Positions 7,478 through 16,277 of a DNA stretch of 64,000 nucleotides are shown here, piece by piece. The translations under genes were made by a program, and so were the position numbers. How positions within the stretch are numbered: position 1 is the stretch's first letter; each line of letters opens with the position of its first letter. The notes beneath the pieces were generated by a model. That model did not search any database, was not told where the DNA came from, and saw only the letters and a list, made by a program, of their open reading frames with translations. Source of the DNA: Candidatus Gastranaerophilales bacterium. GTDB lineage: Bacteria; Cyanobacteriota; Vampirovibrionia; Gastranaerophilales; Gastranaerophilaceae. The stretch covers positions 1 to 64,000 of the forward strand of contig CALUUI010000001.1 in assembly GCA_944323925.1 (NCBI GenBank), given 5' to 3'.

Positions 7478-8407
7478 TTAGATCTTATTATTCATTGTTT
7501 CTTTTATAAAATTTTTAGCTAGCGTGAGGGCTTTATTATAGATTATTTTATTCTCAAAAAAGTCCGGCTGAGAAATATACTCTTTAACAATCTTTCTTGC
7601 GTATGAGCCTACGGCTATACCGTGGTATTTTATTCCGCATAGCTTGGCTAACTTTAGAGTTTTAGAATTAGTTCCTCCTGATAATACAATGTAGACCGGT
7701 AAATCTTCATTTTGGATTATTTCAGCCATTGCTACCGCTTGAAGGGTTGTTTTGTAGTCATCATCACTTCCGCTCATTGGTATTCCGTCTGCTTGAATTA
7801 TTGTAGTATATGGTTTCCTCGTGGCAACTAATCTTTTTATTCTGGAGATAACTTTTTTATTCCCAAGGTTTAATCGGTCTATACAAATAGAAAGCATTCC
7901 ATTATATAATCTGTTAATGGTGTTCCACTTTTCGTCTGTTTCGTCTTCATCTCCTGCTGTTGCATGAAGCTCTATACAATCAATGCCAAGCGGAATAATG
8001 GTCGGAAGAATTTTATTAAGGTCAACATCTTTAGATATAAGGTCTATTCCGTTAAAAGGACAAATCGAAGCACATTTTGTGCACCCCAGACAACGTTCTT
8101 CTTGTATTTGTGCAGGGGCATTTATAATTGCATTATTAAAGCAGACTTCTTTGCATTTTCCGCAGTTCGTACAGTTAGAATTAATTTTCGCTTTTAAAAT
8201 ATGCGGATCACCTTTTATTCCGACACTTACACATTTGTATTTTGCATCAGATGCTGCATTAATAATCTCGGGTTTTGCAGACAAGTCAAAAACTTTACAG
8301 CCTGCATCTGAATATAATTTAACCAAACGGCGCACTTCCTCAACGGATTCATTACCTGCTCCGCAAACAAGTTTAAAGAAGCATCGGTTTTCAAGAAGTT
8401 CTTTCAC
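7478..8407 (-). CDS. ldpA: LdpA-like iron-sulfur protein (cyanobacterial clock-input family)
   Basis: The 309-residue protein opens with RCFFKLVCGAG (8-18), the hallmark start of cyanobacterial LdpA, then has two classical 4Fe-4S ligand sets (C79-C82-C85-C89 and C106-C109-C112-C116, the latter followed by P) and a conserved C-terminal domain with SGGTNSKT and AVGSYAR. In Synechococcus LdpA is a redox-sensing Fe-S protein that adjusts the circadian clock to light-dependent electron flow. Here no clock or photosynthesis genes are nearby; it is the last gene of the efp-accB-accC operon, 3 bases after accC. The start is GTG, with a weak, distant AAGG. Family assignment is fairly sure; its role in this host is unknown. 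Confidence 0.8.
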   Translation of the reverse strand: MKELLENRCFFKLVCGAGNESVEEVRRLVKLYSDAGCKVFDLSAKPEIINAASDAKYKCVSVGIKGDPHILKAKINSNCTNCGKCKEVCFNNAIINAPAQIQEERCLGCTKCASICPFNGIDLISKDVDLNKILPTIIPLGIDCIELHATAGDEDETDEKWNTINRLYNGMLSICIDRLNLGNKKVISRIKRLVATRKPYTTIIQADGIPMSGSDDDYKTTLQAVAMAEIIQNEDLPVYIVLSGGTNSKTLKLAKLCGIKYHGIAVGSYARKIVKEYISQPDFFENKIIYNKALTLAKNFIKETMNNKI

Positions 8408-8410
8408 TTT

Positions 8411-9763
8411 TTATTGTTTGCCTTTACGTTTGTAGTAATCTTCAATAAATCCCGTATTGAAGTTTCCGCTGATGAACACATCATCTTCAATTATGCCTTG
8501 ATGGAAAGGTATGGTTGTTTCTATACCGGTAACAACATATTCTTTTAAAGCTTGATACATTCTTCTTCTAGCTTCATTTCTTGTGTGCCCCCAACATATG
8601 AGTTTTCCTATCATACTGTCATAGTATGGAGGTATGCTATATCCAGGGTATACATGTGAGTCAACTCTTACTCCAAAACCGCCTGGGGCAAAGTATCCGT
8701 CGATTTTTCCTGGACAAGGCATAAAATCTTTTTCTGAATTTTCTGCATTTATACGGCATTCAATAGCATGACCGTGTAATCTTACTTGATCTTGGGTATA
8801 ACTTAATTTTTCGCCGGAAGCAACCAAAATTTGTTCACGAACGATATCTATTTGAGAAATCATTTCTGTTACACAATGCTCAACTTGAACACGGGTATTC
8901 ATTTCCATAAAATACCATTTGCCGTCGTGGTCAAGTAGAAATTCGCAGGTTCCGGCTCCTTCGTAATTAATAGCTTTAGCAGCTCTTACTGCTGCTTCAC
9001 CCATTTGTTGGCGAGTTTTTTCATCGATAGCAGGTGAAGGTGCTTCTTCAAGCAACTTCTGATGGCGTCTTTGTATAGAGCAATCTCTTTCTCCCAAGTG
9101 AATAACATTTCCATAGCTGTCGCCGATAATTTGAACTTCAATATGTCTTGGGTTTTCAAGGAATTTTTCTGCATAAATATCAGGATTGCCAAAGAACTTT
9201 TGTGCTTCTTGTTGACACAAATTCATGTTATCTTCTAGTTCTTCATCGCTGCGAACAATTCTCATTCCTTTTCCGCCGCCGCCCGCTGTTGCTTTTAGGA
9301 TTATCGGATAGCCTGCTTTATGAGCAAATTCTTTTAATTCTTCAACGGAGTGAATAATTCCCGTTCCCGGGGTTACAGGTACATTGTTTTCAACCATTGT
9401 TTTTCTTGCAGTAGCTTTATCCCCCATTTTTCTCATGCTATCTGCACTTGGACCAATAAATTTTATACCGTGTTTATCACAAATATCTACAAAATCTGCA
9501 CGCTCTGACATAAAACCGTATCCGGGGTGTATTGCATCAGCTCCGGTCATCATTGCGGTTGATATTATTGCGGGGATGTTAAGATAACTTTCTGAGCTTG
9601 GTGCCGGTCCAATACAGTATGCATCTGTTGCTAATCTAACGTGTAATGAATTTGCATCAGCTTGAGAATATACCGCAACAGTCGGTATTCCTAATTCTCT
9701 ACAAGCTCTTATTACTCTTACTGCTATTTCTCCGCGGTTTGCGATTAAAACCTTTTTAAACAT
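8411..9763 (-). CDS. accC: Biotin carboxylase subunit of acetyl-CoA carboxylase
   Basis: AccC carboxylates biotin on AccB with ATP and bicarbonate, the first half-reaction of fatty-acid synthesis. The 450-residue protein is full length and has the N-terminal KVLIANRGEIAVR motif, the ATP-grasp glycine loop KATAGGGGKGMR (around 158-169), the IEVQIIGD-type strand and the EMNTRVQVEH active-site segment (around 287-296). It lies downstream of accB, from which it is separated by a GC-rich hairpin that may lower readthrough. The carboxyltransferase genes accA and accD are not in the window. Confidence 0.97.
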   Translation of the reverse strand: MFKKVLIANRGEIAVRVIRACRELGIPTVAVYSQADANSLHVRLATDAYCIGPAPSSESYLNIPAIISTAMMTGADAIHPGYGFMSERADFVDICDKHGIKFIGPSADSMRKMGDKATARKTMVENNVPVTPGTGIIHSVEELKEFAHKAGYPIILKATAGGGGKGMRIVRSDEELEDNMNLCQQEAQKFFGNPDIYAEKFLENPRHIEVQIIGDSYGNVIHLGERDCSIQRRHQKLLEEAPSPAIDEKTRQQMGEAAVRAAKAINYEGAGTCEFLLDHDGKWYFMEMNTRVQVEHCVTEMISQIDIVREQILVASGEKLSYTQDQVRLHGHAIECRINAENSEKDFMPCPGKIDGYFAPGGFGVRVDSHVYPGYSIPPYYDSMIGKLICWGHTRNEARRRMYQALKEYVVTGIETTIPFHQGIIEDDVFISGNFNTGFIEDYYKRKGKQ

Positions 9764-9785
9764 TTATACTCCTTAGTGCAAAAAT

Positions 9786-9804
9786 GGGGGCATTAATTGC
9801 CCCC
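9786..9804 (-). terminator. Hairpin between accB and accC
   Basis: A perfect 7-bp GC-rich stem (GGGGGCA / TGCCCCC, loop of 5) lies in the 57-base accB-accC gap and is followed on the minus strand by only five T residues. It may be a partial terminator, an mRNA stability element or a processing site setting the AccB:AccC ratio. Confidence 0.5.
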
Positions 9805-9820
9805 TGTTATTTTTGTTTTA

Positions 9821-10279
9821 CTATTCTACATACATTAATACTTGTCCGTATTCTACAGGATCTCCATTTTTTACACAAATTTGTGTAACTTTTCCTGAAA
9901 ATTCAGACTCAATTTCATTCATTAATTTCATAGCTTCGATGATGCAAACAGTATCACCTTTTGAAATTGTTTTACCAACTTCAACAAAAGGTGCAGCATC
10001 CGGTGCAGAGGCTGAATAGAAGGTACCAACCATTGGTGAAGTAATTGGTGTTCCTGCTGCTTTACATTCTTGTTTCGCAGGGGCTTCAGATGCTGGAGCT
10101 GTTGGCTGGCATGCTGAAACAACTGGAGCTGCAGGTACTGCGACAGGCTGTGCTACAACTTCTTTCACTTCTTTTCTTAAGCTAATTGCTTGTTCGCCGT
10201 CCTCTAGTACTATTTCTGTTAAGCCTTCTTTTGATAATATTTCGGCTAATTCTTTTATATAAGATGTATCAAATATCAT
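9821..10279 (-). CDS. accB: Biotin carboxyl carrier protein of acetyl-CoA carboxylase
   Basis: AccB carries the covalently bound biotin that shuttles carboxyl groups from AccC to the carboxyltransferase. The 152-residue protein has a short N-terminal dimerisation region, an Ala/Pro/Val-rich flexible linker (about 43-75) and a C-terminal biotinyl domain with the EAMKLMNE motif (biotinylated lysine at K118) and the usual VEYGQVLMYVE end. GAGAGGAAAG precedes the ATG. It follows efp by about 20 bases, an efp-accB pairing that is widespread in cyanobacteria and Firmicutes. Confidence 0.97.
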   Translation of the reverse strand: MIFDTSYIKELAEILSKEGLTEIVLEDGEQAISLRKEVKEVVAQPVAVPAAPVVSACQPTAPASEAPAKQECKAAGTPITSPMVGTFYSASAPDAAPFVEVGKTISKGDTVCIIEAMKLMNEIESEFSGKVTQICVKNGDPVEYGQVLMYVE

Positions 10280-10298
10280 TTTCTTTCCTCTCTACAAT

Positions 10299-10856
10299 CT
10301 AACATCTGTCAAGATATTCATTTGTTCTGGTATCAACTCTTATTATATCTCCGTTAGATACAAAGAATGGTACGTTAATTACTGCACCTGTTTCTGTTTT
10401 AGCAGGTTTTGTTCCACCTTGCGCTGTGTTTCCTTTTTCTGCCGGTGGGGTGTCTACTACTTCTAACTCAACGTGTGGCGGTAAGTCTACTCCTAGTATT
10501 CTTGAATCGTGCATTAATACTTGTACTATCAAGTTCTCTTTCAAGTATTTTACTCCATCACCAATTTGGTCTTCGGTTAGCTGTACTTGTTCATAGGATT
10601 CATTATCCATCATTACATATTCTTTGCCTTCTTTATAAAGGTATTGCATTTCGCGTCTGTCTAACATCGCTTTTGCTACTTTTTCCCCTGCTCTGAAGGT
10701 CTTTTCTATAACGTTGCCGGATTCTACATTCTTTAGTTTTGTTCTTACAAATGCTGCTCCTTTTCCGGGTTTTACATGTAAAAACTCTACTACAGTCCAG
10801 AGTCCGTTATCTAATTCTAAGGTTAAACCATTTTTTAAATCATTTACGGAAATCAT
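10299..10856 (-). CDS. efp: Translation elongation factor P
   Basis: EF-P enters the ribosomal E site and rescues stalling at consecutive prolines. At 185 residues it has all three beta domains, including the N-terminal KPGKGAAFVR loop whose tip residue is K32, the position modified by beta-lysine or similar groups in many bacteria, and the C-terminal GDIIRVDTRTNEYLDR signature. No epmA/epmB modification gene is in the window. AGGAG precedes the ATG. It is the first gene of the efp-accB-accC-ldpA operon. Confidence 0.97.
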   Translation of the reverse strand: MISVNDLKNGLTLELDNGLWTVVEFLHVKPGKGAAFVRTKLKNVESGNVIEKTFRAGEKVAKAMLDRREMQYLYKEGKEYVMMDNESYEQVQLTEDQIGDGVKYLKENLIVQVLMHDSRILGVDLPPHVELEVVDTPPAEKGNTAQGGTKPAKTETGAVINVPFFVSNGDIIRVDTRTNEYLDRC

Positions 10857-10900
10857 ATTAACTCCTATATTTTCATATTACTATTCTCTTTTTATTTTTG

Positions 10901-10909
10901 ATTTTAACA
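10901..10909 (-). promoter_or_regulatory. Promoter of the efp-accB-accC-ldpA operon
   Basis: The minus strand reads TGTTAAAAT, an extended -10 box, with a poor TTTGAA 17 bases further upstream. It leaves a leader of about 40 bases carrying the AGGAG site of efp. Confidence 0.45.
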
Positions 10910-11027
10910 TAAACATATATTTTTTCAAACTCACGCTTGGTTTGATTATATCTTGTTTATATCTTAATTTCTCTTAGCCCTTTGTTTTGTTGATTTTTTT
11001 ATTTTTATTTTCGTTAAATTTTTGTAA

Positions 11028-11033
11028 TATAAT
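11028..11033 (+). promoter_or_regulatory. -10 box directly before the cyclase-like gene (leaderless candidate)
   Basis: A consensus TATAAT ends seven bases before the ATG, so the expected transcription start coincides with the start codon. There is no ribosome binding site and no clear -35. Confidence 0.45.
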
Positions 11034-11039
11034 TTTCTT

Positions 11040-12056
11040 ATGAAGTTTAAAACTCAAAAATTTGCTTTCATATTTTGTCCGGTACTTTATGTACTTATTT
11101 TCCTCTTGCTTTGTTCTAATTTTAAGGAAGATTATTTAGCTGTACAGAATCATATTTATCCCGTGTTAAACCTTATTTATATTTTTGCTGCGGATGTTAT
11201 TTTGACTCTTTTATTGCTTATTTTTAATTCTAATTTAAGAGCAAACTTGGCTGCTGGGGTATGTTTTGTTTTGTTAGTTGCTCTATATAATTCTTTTAAT
11301 TCACTCTTTGGATTATTTTCTAATCATGTGCCTCTTATTACTTCTTTGCTGCTGACTTATGTTGCAGGTTTGCTGGTAAAGTATGTGCTTAGGAAGTCTA
11401 ATAAACGCTTATTAAATGCAATTTTAGGTGTGTATTTTTCTAAGAAAACTCGAAACAAAATGATTTCAAGTGTAATGACTGAATGTGAACCTGTTAAAGT
11501 TCCGGTAACTATTCTTGAATGTTCTATTGCTAATACAAGTGCTTTAATTGAAGATAATTCCCCAAAGGAAGTTTTTAGCAAAATAAACTTTGTCTTAGAT
11601 GCAGTAATTAACAGTATTATAAACAATAATGGACGTGTTGATAAATTTATTGGTACAAAAATTTACGCTTATTGGGATAAGAAAGACTCTGCTCATCTTG
11701 CGGTTAAAGCGGCTCTCGAGGCTTGTAAAAACTTAGAGTTAGCTGGTGATGCAAAAGATGTAAAGATTAATATTGGTATTCATTATGATGAAGTGTTGAT
11801 AGGGCTTTTGGGAACAACCAGTGTTATGAATTACTCCATTGTTTCTCCTGCTATTGATATTGTTGATACTATTGTTTCATCTTGCTCTATTTATAATAAA
11901 AAAATTCTTATCTCTAGAGAGGTTTATAAACAAGGATGGCGTAATTTATTAGCTATAAAGACTGCTACTATTAATGTTCGAGGTGCTATTATGTTTACTG
12001 ATTTATATGAACCCCTTGAAGTAAAAACTAAACGTGTTGGGATTAATAATGATTAA
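11040..12056 (+). CDS. Membrane protein with degenerate class III adenylate cyclase domain
   Basis: The 338-residue protein has four predicted membrane helices in the first 115 residues and a C-terminal region with the layout of class III nucleotidyl cyclases: VTILECSIANTS (about 155-166), a segment ending in DKFIGTKIYAYW (about 200-212), DSAHLAVKAALEA, and INIGIHYDEVLIGLLGTTSVMNYSI. In active enzymes the two metal-binding aspartates lie in LFADI and KFIGD; here these read LECSI and KFIGT, so both appear lost. It is probably a non-catalytic signalling or binding protein. It appears to be leaderless and overlaps the following rqcH by 8 bases. Confidence 0.75.
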   Translation: MKFKTQKFAFIFCPVLYVLIFLLLCSNFKEDYLAVQNHIYPVLNLIYIFAADVILTLLLLIFNSNLRANLAAGVCFVLLVALYNSFNSLFGLFSNHVPLITSLLLTYVAGLLVKYVLRKSNKRLLNAILGVYFSKKTRNKMISSVMTECEPVKVPVTILECSIANTSALIEDNSPKEVFSKINFVLDAVINSIINNNGRVDKFIGTKIYAYWDKKDSAHLAVKAALEACKNLELAGDAKDVKINIGIHYDEVLIGLLGTTSVMNYSIVSPAIDIVDTIVSSCSIYNKKILISREVYKQGWRNLLAIKTATINVRGAIMFTDLYEPLEVKTKRVGINND

Positions 12057-13638
12057 TATTGATTATCTTACTATACGTGCTTTTATTAAGGAGAACAAAA
12101 ATTTTATTATTTCTTCTCGAATTCAGAAAATCAGACAGTCTTCACCTCGTGACCTAATTTTGGTTTTAAGAAATAATGGTGAATCAAGAAAATTATATAT
12201 TAATATTTCTCCAGAGCTTTATCACTTATGTTTTATGAGTTCTCAAAATGAAGAAAAAAGATTCTTAGAGTATCCCAAAAATCCACCCATGTTTTGTATG
12301 CTGCTTAGAAAATATCTTGAAAATGCGAAAATAACTAATGTTACTCAACCGTATTATGAAAGAATTGTTGAGTTTGAGCTCGAAACTAAAACCGATTTTG
12401 AGATTAATAAAAAGTTTATTTTGGCAATTGAGCTTATGGGTAAGTATTCAAATATAGTTTTATATGAAAAAGCTAATTCAATAATAATCGGATGTGCTCA
12501 TAATGTTGGTGAAAATAAGAGTCAGATAAGAGAGCTCTATGGTGGAATTCCTTATGTTTATCCTCCGGTATCCAACAAAAAAGATTTGTTAAGATTCTTT
12601 GGACAAGTTAATTATGAATATTTGTCAAACGACTTTTTAGGAGTCTCAAAATATTTTGAGTCCTTGTGTAAAGGTTTGGATTTAGAAAAAATCAAAGATT
12701 GTATGGAGTTAAAAAATATCAGTCCTGCAATTGCAGATAATGAGTATTCAATTTTCGGTGATTTAATATCCGGAGAAAAAGAATATCTACCTTCTGTTAA
12801 TCAGGTTATTGATGAATATTATTCCAGAGAACAATATATAAAGAAAATTTCAGGAATAAAATCGACGCTTTTATCAGTTGCATTCGCAAAATACAAAAAA
12901 GTTAAAAATTCGCTTGCTAAAATAACTACTATAAGAAACAGACGTGACAACACCGATAAATATAAATTGTATGGTGAGCTTTTAACGGCTTATGCTTATA
13001 TGAGTAAGGACTATATTCCTGAAATTGAACTTACTGATTACAATACCGGAGAGCAAATTCTTATCCCGCTTGATGAAACTCTCTCAATGATTGATAATGC
13101 AAAATGGTACTTTAAACTTTATACAAAATCAAAACGAACTCGAGAAAAGACAATCGGTTTAATTAATTCTTTAAATGAAGAAAAAGAGTATTGTGAACAG
13201 CTTCTCTATAGTATAGAAAAAGCAGATTCGATAGAAATTTTAAATGATATAAAAGAAGAATTGGGAATTGGCGATAGTCCAAGTAAAAAGAATAGTTCTG
13301 TGCAAATATATCAGAGAGATATATCAGACCATATTGTTTATATTGGTAGAAATAATAAACAAAATGACTATATTATTTCAAAGTTGGCAAAGGAAAATGA
13401 TATTTGGTTCCATATAAAGGACCATGCCGGATCTCATGTTTTATTAAAAATTACAGATAATAGTGAACCGGATGAAAAAATTATTTTTGAGTGCTGTAAA
13501 TTAGCAAAAAAATATTCATCTGTTCCGGAAAACGAGAAGGCTGGTGTTATTTATACCAAAAGAAAATATTTGAGAAAGCCTCCTGCCGCTGCTTTAGGGT
13601 ATGTAACTTATAAAAACGAAAAAGAAATTTATTTGTAA
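12049..13638 (+). CDS. rqcH: Ribosome quality control protein RqcH (NEMF/Rqc2, FbpA family)
   Basis: RqcH binds 50S subunits with stalled nascent chains and adds C-terminal alanine tails that mark them for degradation. The 529-residue protein has the NFACT-N domain from residue 1 (INIDYLTIRAFIKEN), a helix-hairpin-helix and coiled-coil middle, and the NFACT-R domain with NDIWFHIKDHAGSHV and a CKLAKKYS helix followed by YTKRKYLRKP. Family proteins used to be called fibronectin-binding proteins. The ATG overlaps the end of the preceding gene (ATGATTAA); an upstream GTG in frame is less likely. Confidence 0.92.
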   Translation: MINIDYLTIRAFIKENKNFIISSRIQKIRQSSPRDLILVLRNNGESRKLYINISPELYHLCFMSSQNEEKRFLEYPKNPPMFCMLLRKYLENAKITNVTQPYYERIVEFELETKTDFEINKKFILAIELMGKYSNIVLYEKANSIIIGCAHNVGENKSQIRELYGGIPYVYPPVSNKKDLLRFFGQVNYEYLSNDFLGVSKYFESLCKGLDLEKIKDCMELKNISPAIADNEYSIFGDLISGEKEYLPSVNQVIDEYYSREQYIKKISGIKSTLLSVAFAKYKKVKNSLAKITTIRNRRDNTDKYKLYGELLTAYAYMSKDYIPEIELTDYNTGEQILIPLDETLSMIDNAKWYFKLYTKSKRTREKTIGLINSLNEEKEYCEQLLYSIEKADSIEILNDIKEELGIGDSPSKKNSSVQIYQRDISDHIVYIGRNNKQNDYIISKLAKENDIWFHIKDHAGSHVLLKITDNSEPDEKIIFECCKLAKKYSSVPENEKAGVIYTKRKYLRKPPAAALGYVTYKNEKEIYL

Positions 13639-13704
13639 TCAGTATTTTGAAAATTTTTGTGAAAACTTTATAAAAAATTAATACACACTACATTTTGTTT
13701 AATT

Positions 13705-13710
13705 TATAAT
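13705..13710 (+). promoter_or_regulatory. -10 box of the nadB-nadC operon
   Basis: A consensus TATAAT gives a start about 20 bases before the nadB ATG. No convincing -35 is seen. Confidence 0.4.
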
Positions 13711-13735
13711 ATTTGTAGAAAGACTTGGTAGTGAG

Positions 13736-15346
13736 ATGAAATACTCAAAGTATTCAGTAATAATAGTGGGCAGTGGAATAGCAGGCATGTATTCAGCCTT
13801 AAAACTGACCGAACATACAAATTTGCCGGATGGTATTCTTTTGGTTTCTAAATACAAACTTGGTGATGGAAATTCAAAATTTGCACAAGGCGGAATTGTT
13901 GGGGTATTGAAAGAAAACCCCTCAGATTCTTGTGTGTCTCATATTAATGATACCCTTAAAGCCGGTGCAGGGTTAAGTGATATTAATGCAGTAAAGTTTA
14001 TTTCTGAAAGTTCAGATGAAGTAATTCATGATTTAATGGGCTACGGTATAGACTTTGATAAAAATGAAAAAGGAGCATTGAGCTTTACGCTTGAGGCTGC
14101 GCATAGTATAAGAAGAATTTTACACTCCGGCGGAGATGCAACCGGCAGAAGAATTGATGAAGGTCTTTGTAAAAGTGTTTTAGAAAATGAAGATATAACA
14201 GTTTATGAAGATTCAATAGTTGTAGAATTGCTTATCAGTAAAGAAGGGGAATGTAGAGGCGTAATTGCTTATAATTCAATTACTGATGAATATGAAGTCA
14301 TATATTCATCTCATACTATATTAGCTACAGGTGGATTGGGACAATTATACAAATATACCACTAATCCTCTGGGAGCAACCGGTGATGGTTTAGCTTTGGC
14401 TTATAATGCCGGAGCAGAGTTAAGAGATTTGGAATTTATCCAGTTCCATCCTACATCACTTGCGGTAGATGGTGGTGAAAACAGATTTTTGATTTCAGAA
14501 GCAGTAAGAGGCGAAGGTGCAAAGCTGATTGATAAATCAGGAAACGAGTTTATGGCTAAATACCATGATAAACGTGAGCTCGCACCACGTGATATTGTTA
14601 CACGTGCGATAAATTCCGAGATGCATTTGAAACATTTAGATAAAGTTTATCTTCAAACCTCTTGTATTGATAGGGCTACAATTTTGCACAGATTTCCGAC
14701 TATTGCAGGGGTTTGTAAGAAAAACGGTATTGATATAACTACAACTCCAATTCCTGTTTCACCAGCGGCCCACTATTCAATGGGTGGAGTTAAGACTGAT
14801 TTGAATGGTTGTACTTCTATCAAAGGGCTTTATGCAATAGGGGAAGTTTCCTCTACAGGGTTACACGGTGCAAACAGACTTGCTAGCAATTCTCTGCTTG
14901 AGTGTGTTGTATGTGCTTGGTCGTTGGCTGATTATCTGTCATTTGCTAACCTTACTCCTCCAAAGATGATTGACGAAACTATTAAAAATATTATAGAAGA
15001 CTATGAACAAAATATTGATGACATAGTTTATGATATTAATAATCTAAAAACAGAATTACAACAGTTAATGTGGGAAAATGTTGGGATTATAAGGTCTAAG
15101 GAAACTCTGGAAGTTGCACTTAAACAAATAAAATGGTTAAAATCAACATTTAGGAAGACAAAACGTTGTCTGAGTATGGATGAATACGAGTATAGAAATA
15201 TGCTTGAGGTTGCAGAACTCATAACAGAAGCTGCCTTGATGCGTAAAGAGTCCAGAGGTGCTCACTATAGAACAGATTATTTGCAAACTGATGAACACGG
15301 TGTTCATAGTTCAATTAAAAAAGGAGAGTTACAAGTTGCTTACTAA
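13736..15346 (+). CDS. nadB: L-aspartate oxidase
   Basis: NadB is the FAD enzyme that oxidises L-aspartate to iminoaspartate, the first step of de novo NAD synthesis. The 536-residue protein has the dinucleotide-binding GSGIAGMYSA motif (12-21), the FAQGGI segment, the HSGGDATGRRI active-site loop (about 131), FIQFHPTSL and GANRLASNSLLE near 382-393, then the helical C-terminal domain. Length matches the family. nadC follows with an 11-base overlap; nadA is not in the window. Confidence 0.96.
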   Translation: MKYSKYSVIIVGSGIAGMYSALKLTEHTNLPDGILLVSKYKLGDGNSKFAQGGIVGVLKENPSDSCVSHINDTLKAGAGLSDINAVKFISESSDEVIHDLMGYGIDFDKNEKGALSFTLEAAHSIRRILHSGGDATGRRIDEGLCKSVLENEDITVYEDSIVVELLISKEGECRGVIAYNSITDEYEVIYSSHTILATGGLGQLYKYTTNPLGATGDGLALAYNAGAELRDLEFIQFHPTSLAVDGGENRFLISEAVRGEGAKLIDKSGNEFMAKYHDKRELAPRDIVTRAINSEMHLKHLDKVYLQTSCIDRATILHRFPTIAGVCKKNGIDITTTPIPVSPAAHYSMGGVKTDLNGCTSIKGLYAIGEVSSTGLHGANRLASNSLLECVVCAWSLADYLSFANLTPPKMIDETIKNIIEDYEQNIDDIVYDINNLKTELQQLMWENVGIIRSKETLEVALKQIKWLKSTFRKTKRCLSMDEYEYRNMLEVAELITEAALMRKESRGAHYRTDYLQTDEHGVHSSIKKGELQVAY

Positions 15347-16172
15347 TTTTTATATAGAAGATCATGTCAAAAATGCTCTTCAAGAGGATATGAGTTTTGG
15401 GGATATAACAACAGATTATTTAACAAATGAAACAGATGTAATGTCCTGCGAATTAAACACAAGAGTTGATGGTATATTCTGTGGAAAAGCGGTTTTTGAA
15501 ACGGTGTTTAAGATACTTTCCGGTGGAAGTGTTAAGGTTAAGTTTTACGTAAAAGACGGTGATGAAATAAAAAAAGGTCAAAAGTTGGCAGATATAGAAG
15601 GTCCAGCAAGATACATTTTAACGGGTGAAAGAACCGCTCTTAACTATATTCAAAGAATGTCAGGTATAGCTACAGAAACAAATAAATATCAAAAAGCAAT
15701 AGGTAATCATAAGGCAAAAATAGTTGATACAAGAAAAAATACTCCTGGTTTTAGAGCTTTTGAAAAGTATTCGGTAAAAGCAGGAGGAGGTAGCTTACAT
15801 AGATTTAATTTGTCAGATTGTGCAATGATAAAAGATAATCATATTAGGTATGCGGGAACCCTGACAGCTGCTGTAAAAAAACTCAAAGAAAATATCTCTC
15901 ACGCTCACAGAATAGAAGTTGAATGTGATACTATTGAGCAAGTAAAAGAATGCTTGGAATGCGGTGTAGATATTATAATGCTTGATAACATGTCATTAGA
16001 TAAAATGAAAGAAGCTGTAAATTTGATTAATGGCAAGGCTGTAGTAGAGGCAAGTGGTAATGTAAATCTTTCAACTGTTGCTGATATTGCTGCAACTGGA
16101 GTTGATATAATATCTTCAAGTTCAATAGTAGCTAAAGCTCCTACGCTTGATTTGGGTCTTGATGCTAAGTAA
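15336..16172 (+). CDS. nadC: Nicotinate-nucleotide pyrophosphorylase (quinolinate phosphoribosyltransferase)
   Basis: NadC converts quinolinate and PRPP to nicotinate mononucleotide. The 278-residue protein has the EDMSFGDITTDYL start, ERTALNYIQRMSGIAT, the DTRKNTPGFR substrate loop, KDNHI and EVEC motifs and a VEASGNVNL strand. The frame is open 26 codons upstream inside nadB, but the TTG chosen has AAGGAGA 8 bases before it and restores the family length. Initiation inside the nadB end suggests translational coupling. Confidence 0.96.
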   Translation: MLTNFYIEDHVKNALQEDMSFGDITTDYLTNETDVMSCELNTRVDGIFCGKAVFETVFKILSGGSVKVKFYVKDGDEIKKGQKLADIEGPARYILTGERTALNYIQRMSGIATETNKYQKAIGNHKAKIVDTRKNTPGFRAFEKYSVKAGGGSLHRFNLSDCAMIKDNHIRYAGTLTAAVKKLKENISHAHRIEVECDTIEQVKECLECGVDIIMLDNMSLDKMKEAVNLINGKAVVEASGNVNLSTVADIAATGVDIISSSSIVAKAPTLDLGLDAK

Positions 16173-16179
16173 TAAGATG

Positions 16180-16208
16180 TGTACACGGACTATAAATTGT
16201 GCTATACT
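16180..16208 (+). promoter_or_regulatory. Promoter of the fliL-fliM-fliN operon
   Basis: TGTACA, 17-base spacer, TATACT, with the -10 extended by TGC. The transcript would have a leader of about 60 bases carrying GGAG before fliL. It resembles the housekeeping promoters elsewhere in the window rather than a sigma-28 or sigma-54 flagellar promoter. Confidence 0.5.
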
Positions 16209-16277
16209 CTAAATAGTGGTAGTGATTTTGTAAAAAATCGTTTAAAATCTGTATAGAATAGCTTATTGGAGAAATGT

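Noticed and set aside
7800-8200. Open plus-strand frames opposite ldpA and the acc genes
   Set aside because: They are antisense to well-conserved proteins with clear motifs and have no ribosome binding sites of their own.
15258-15335. N-terminally longer nadC
   Set aside because: The extra 26 codons lie inside nadB without a ribosome binding site; the TTG with AAGGAGA upstream gives the normal family length.
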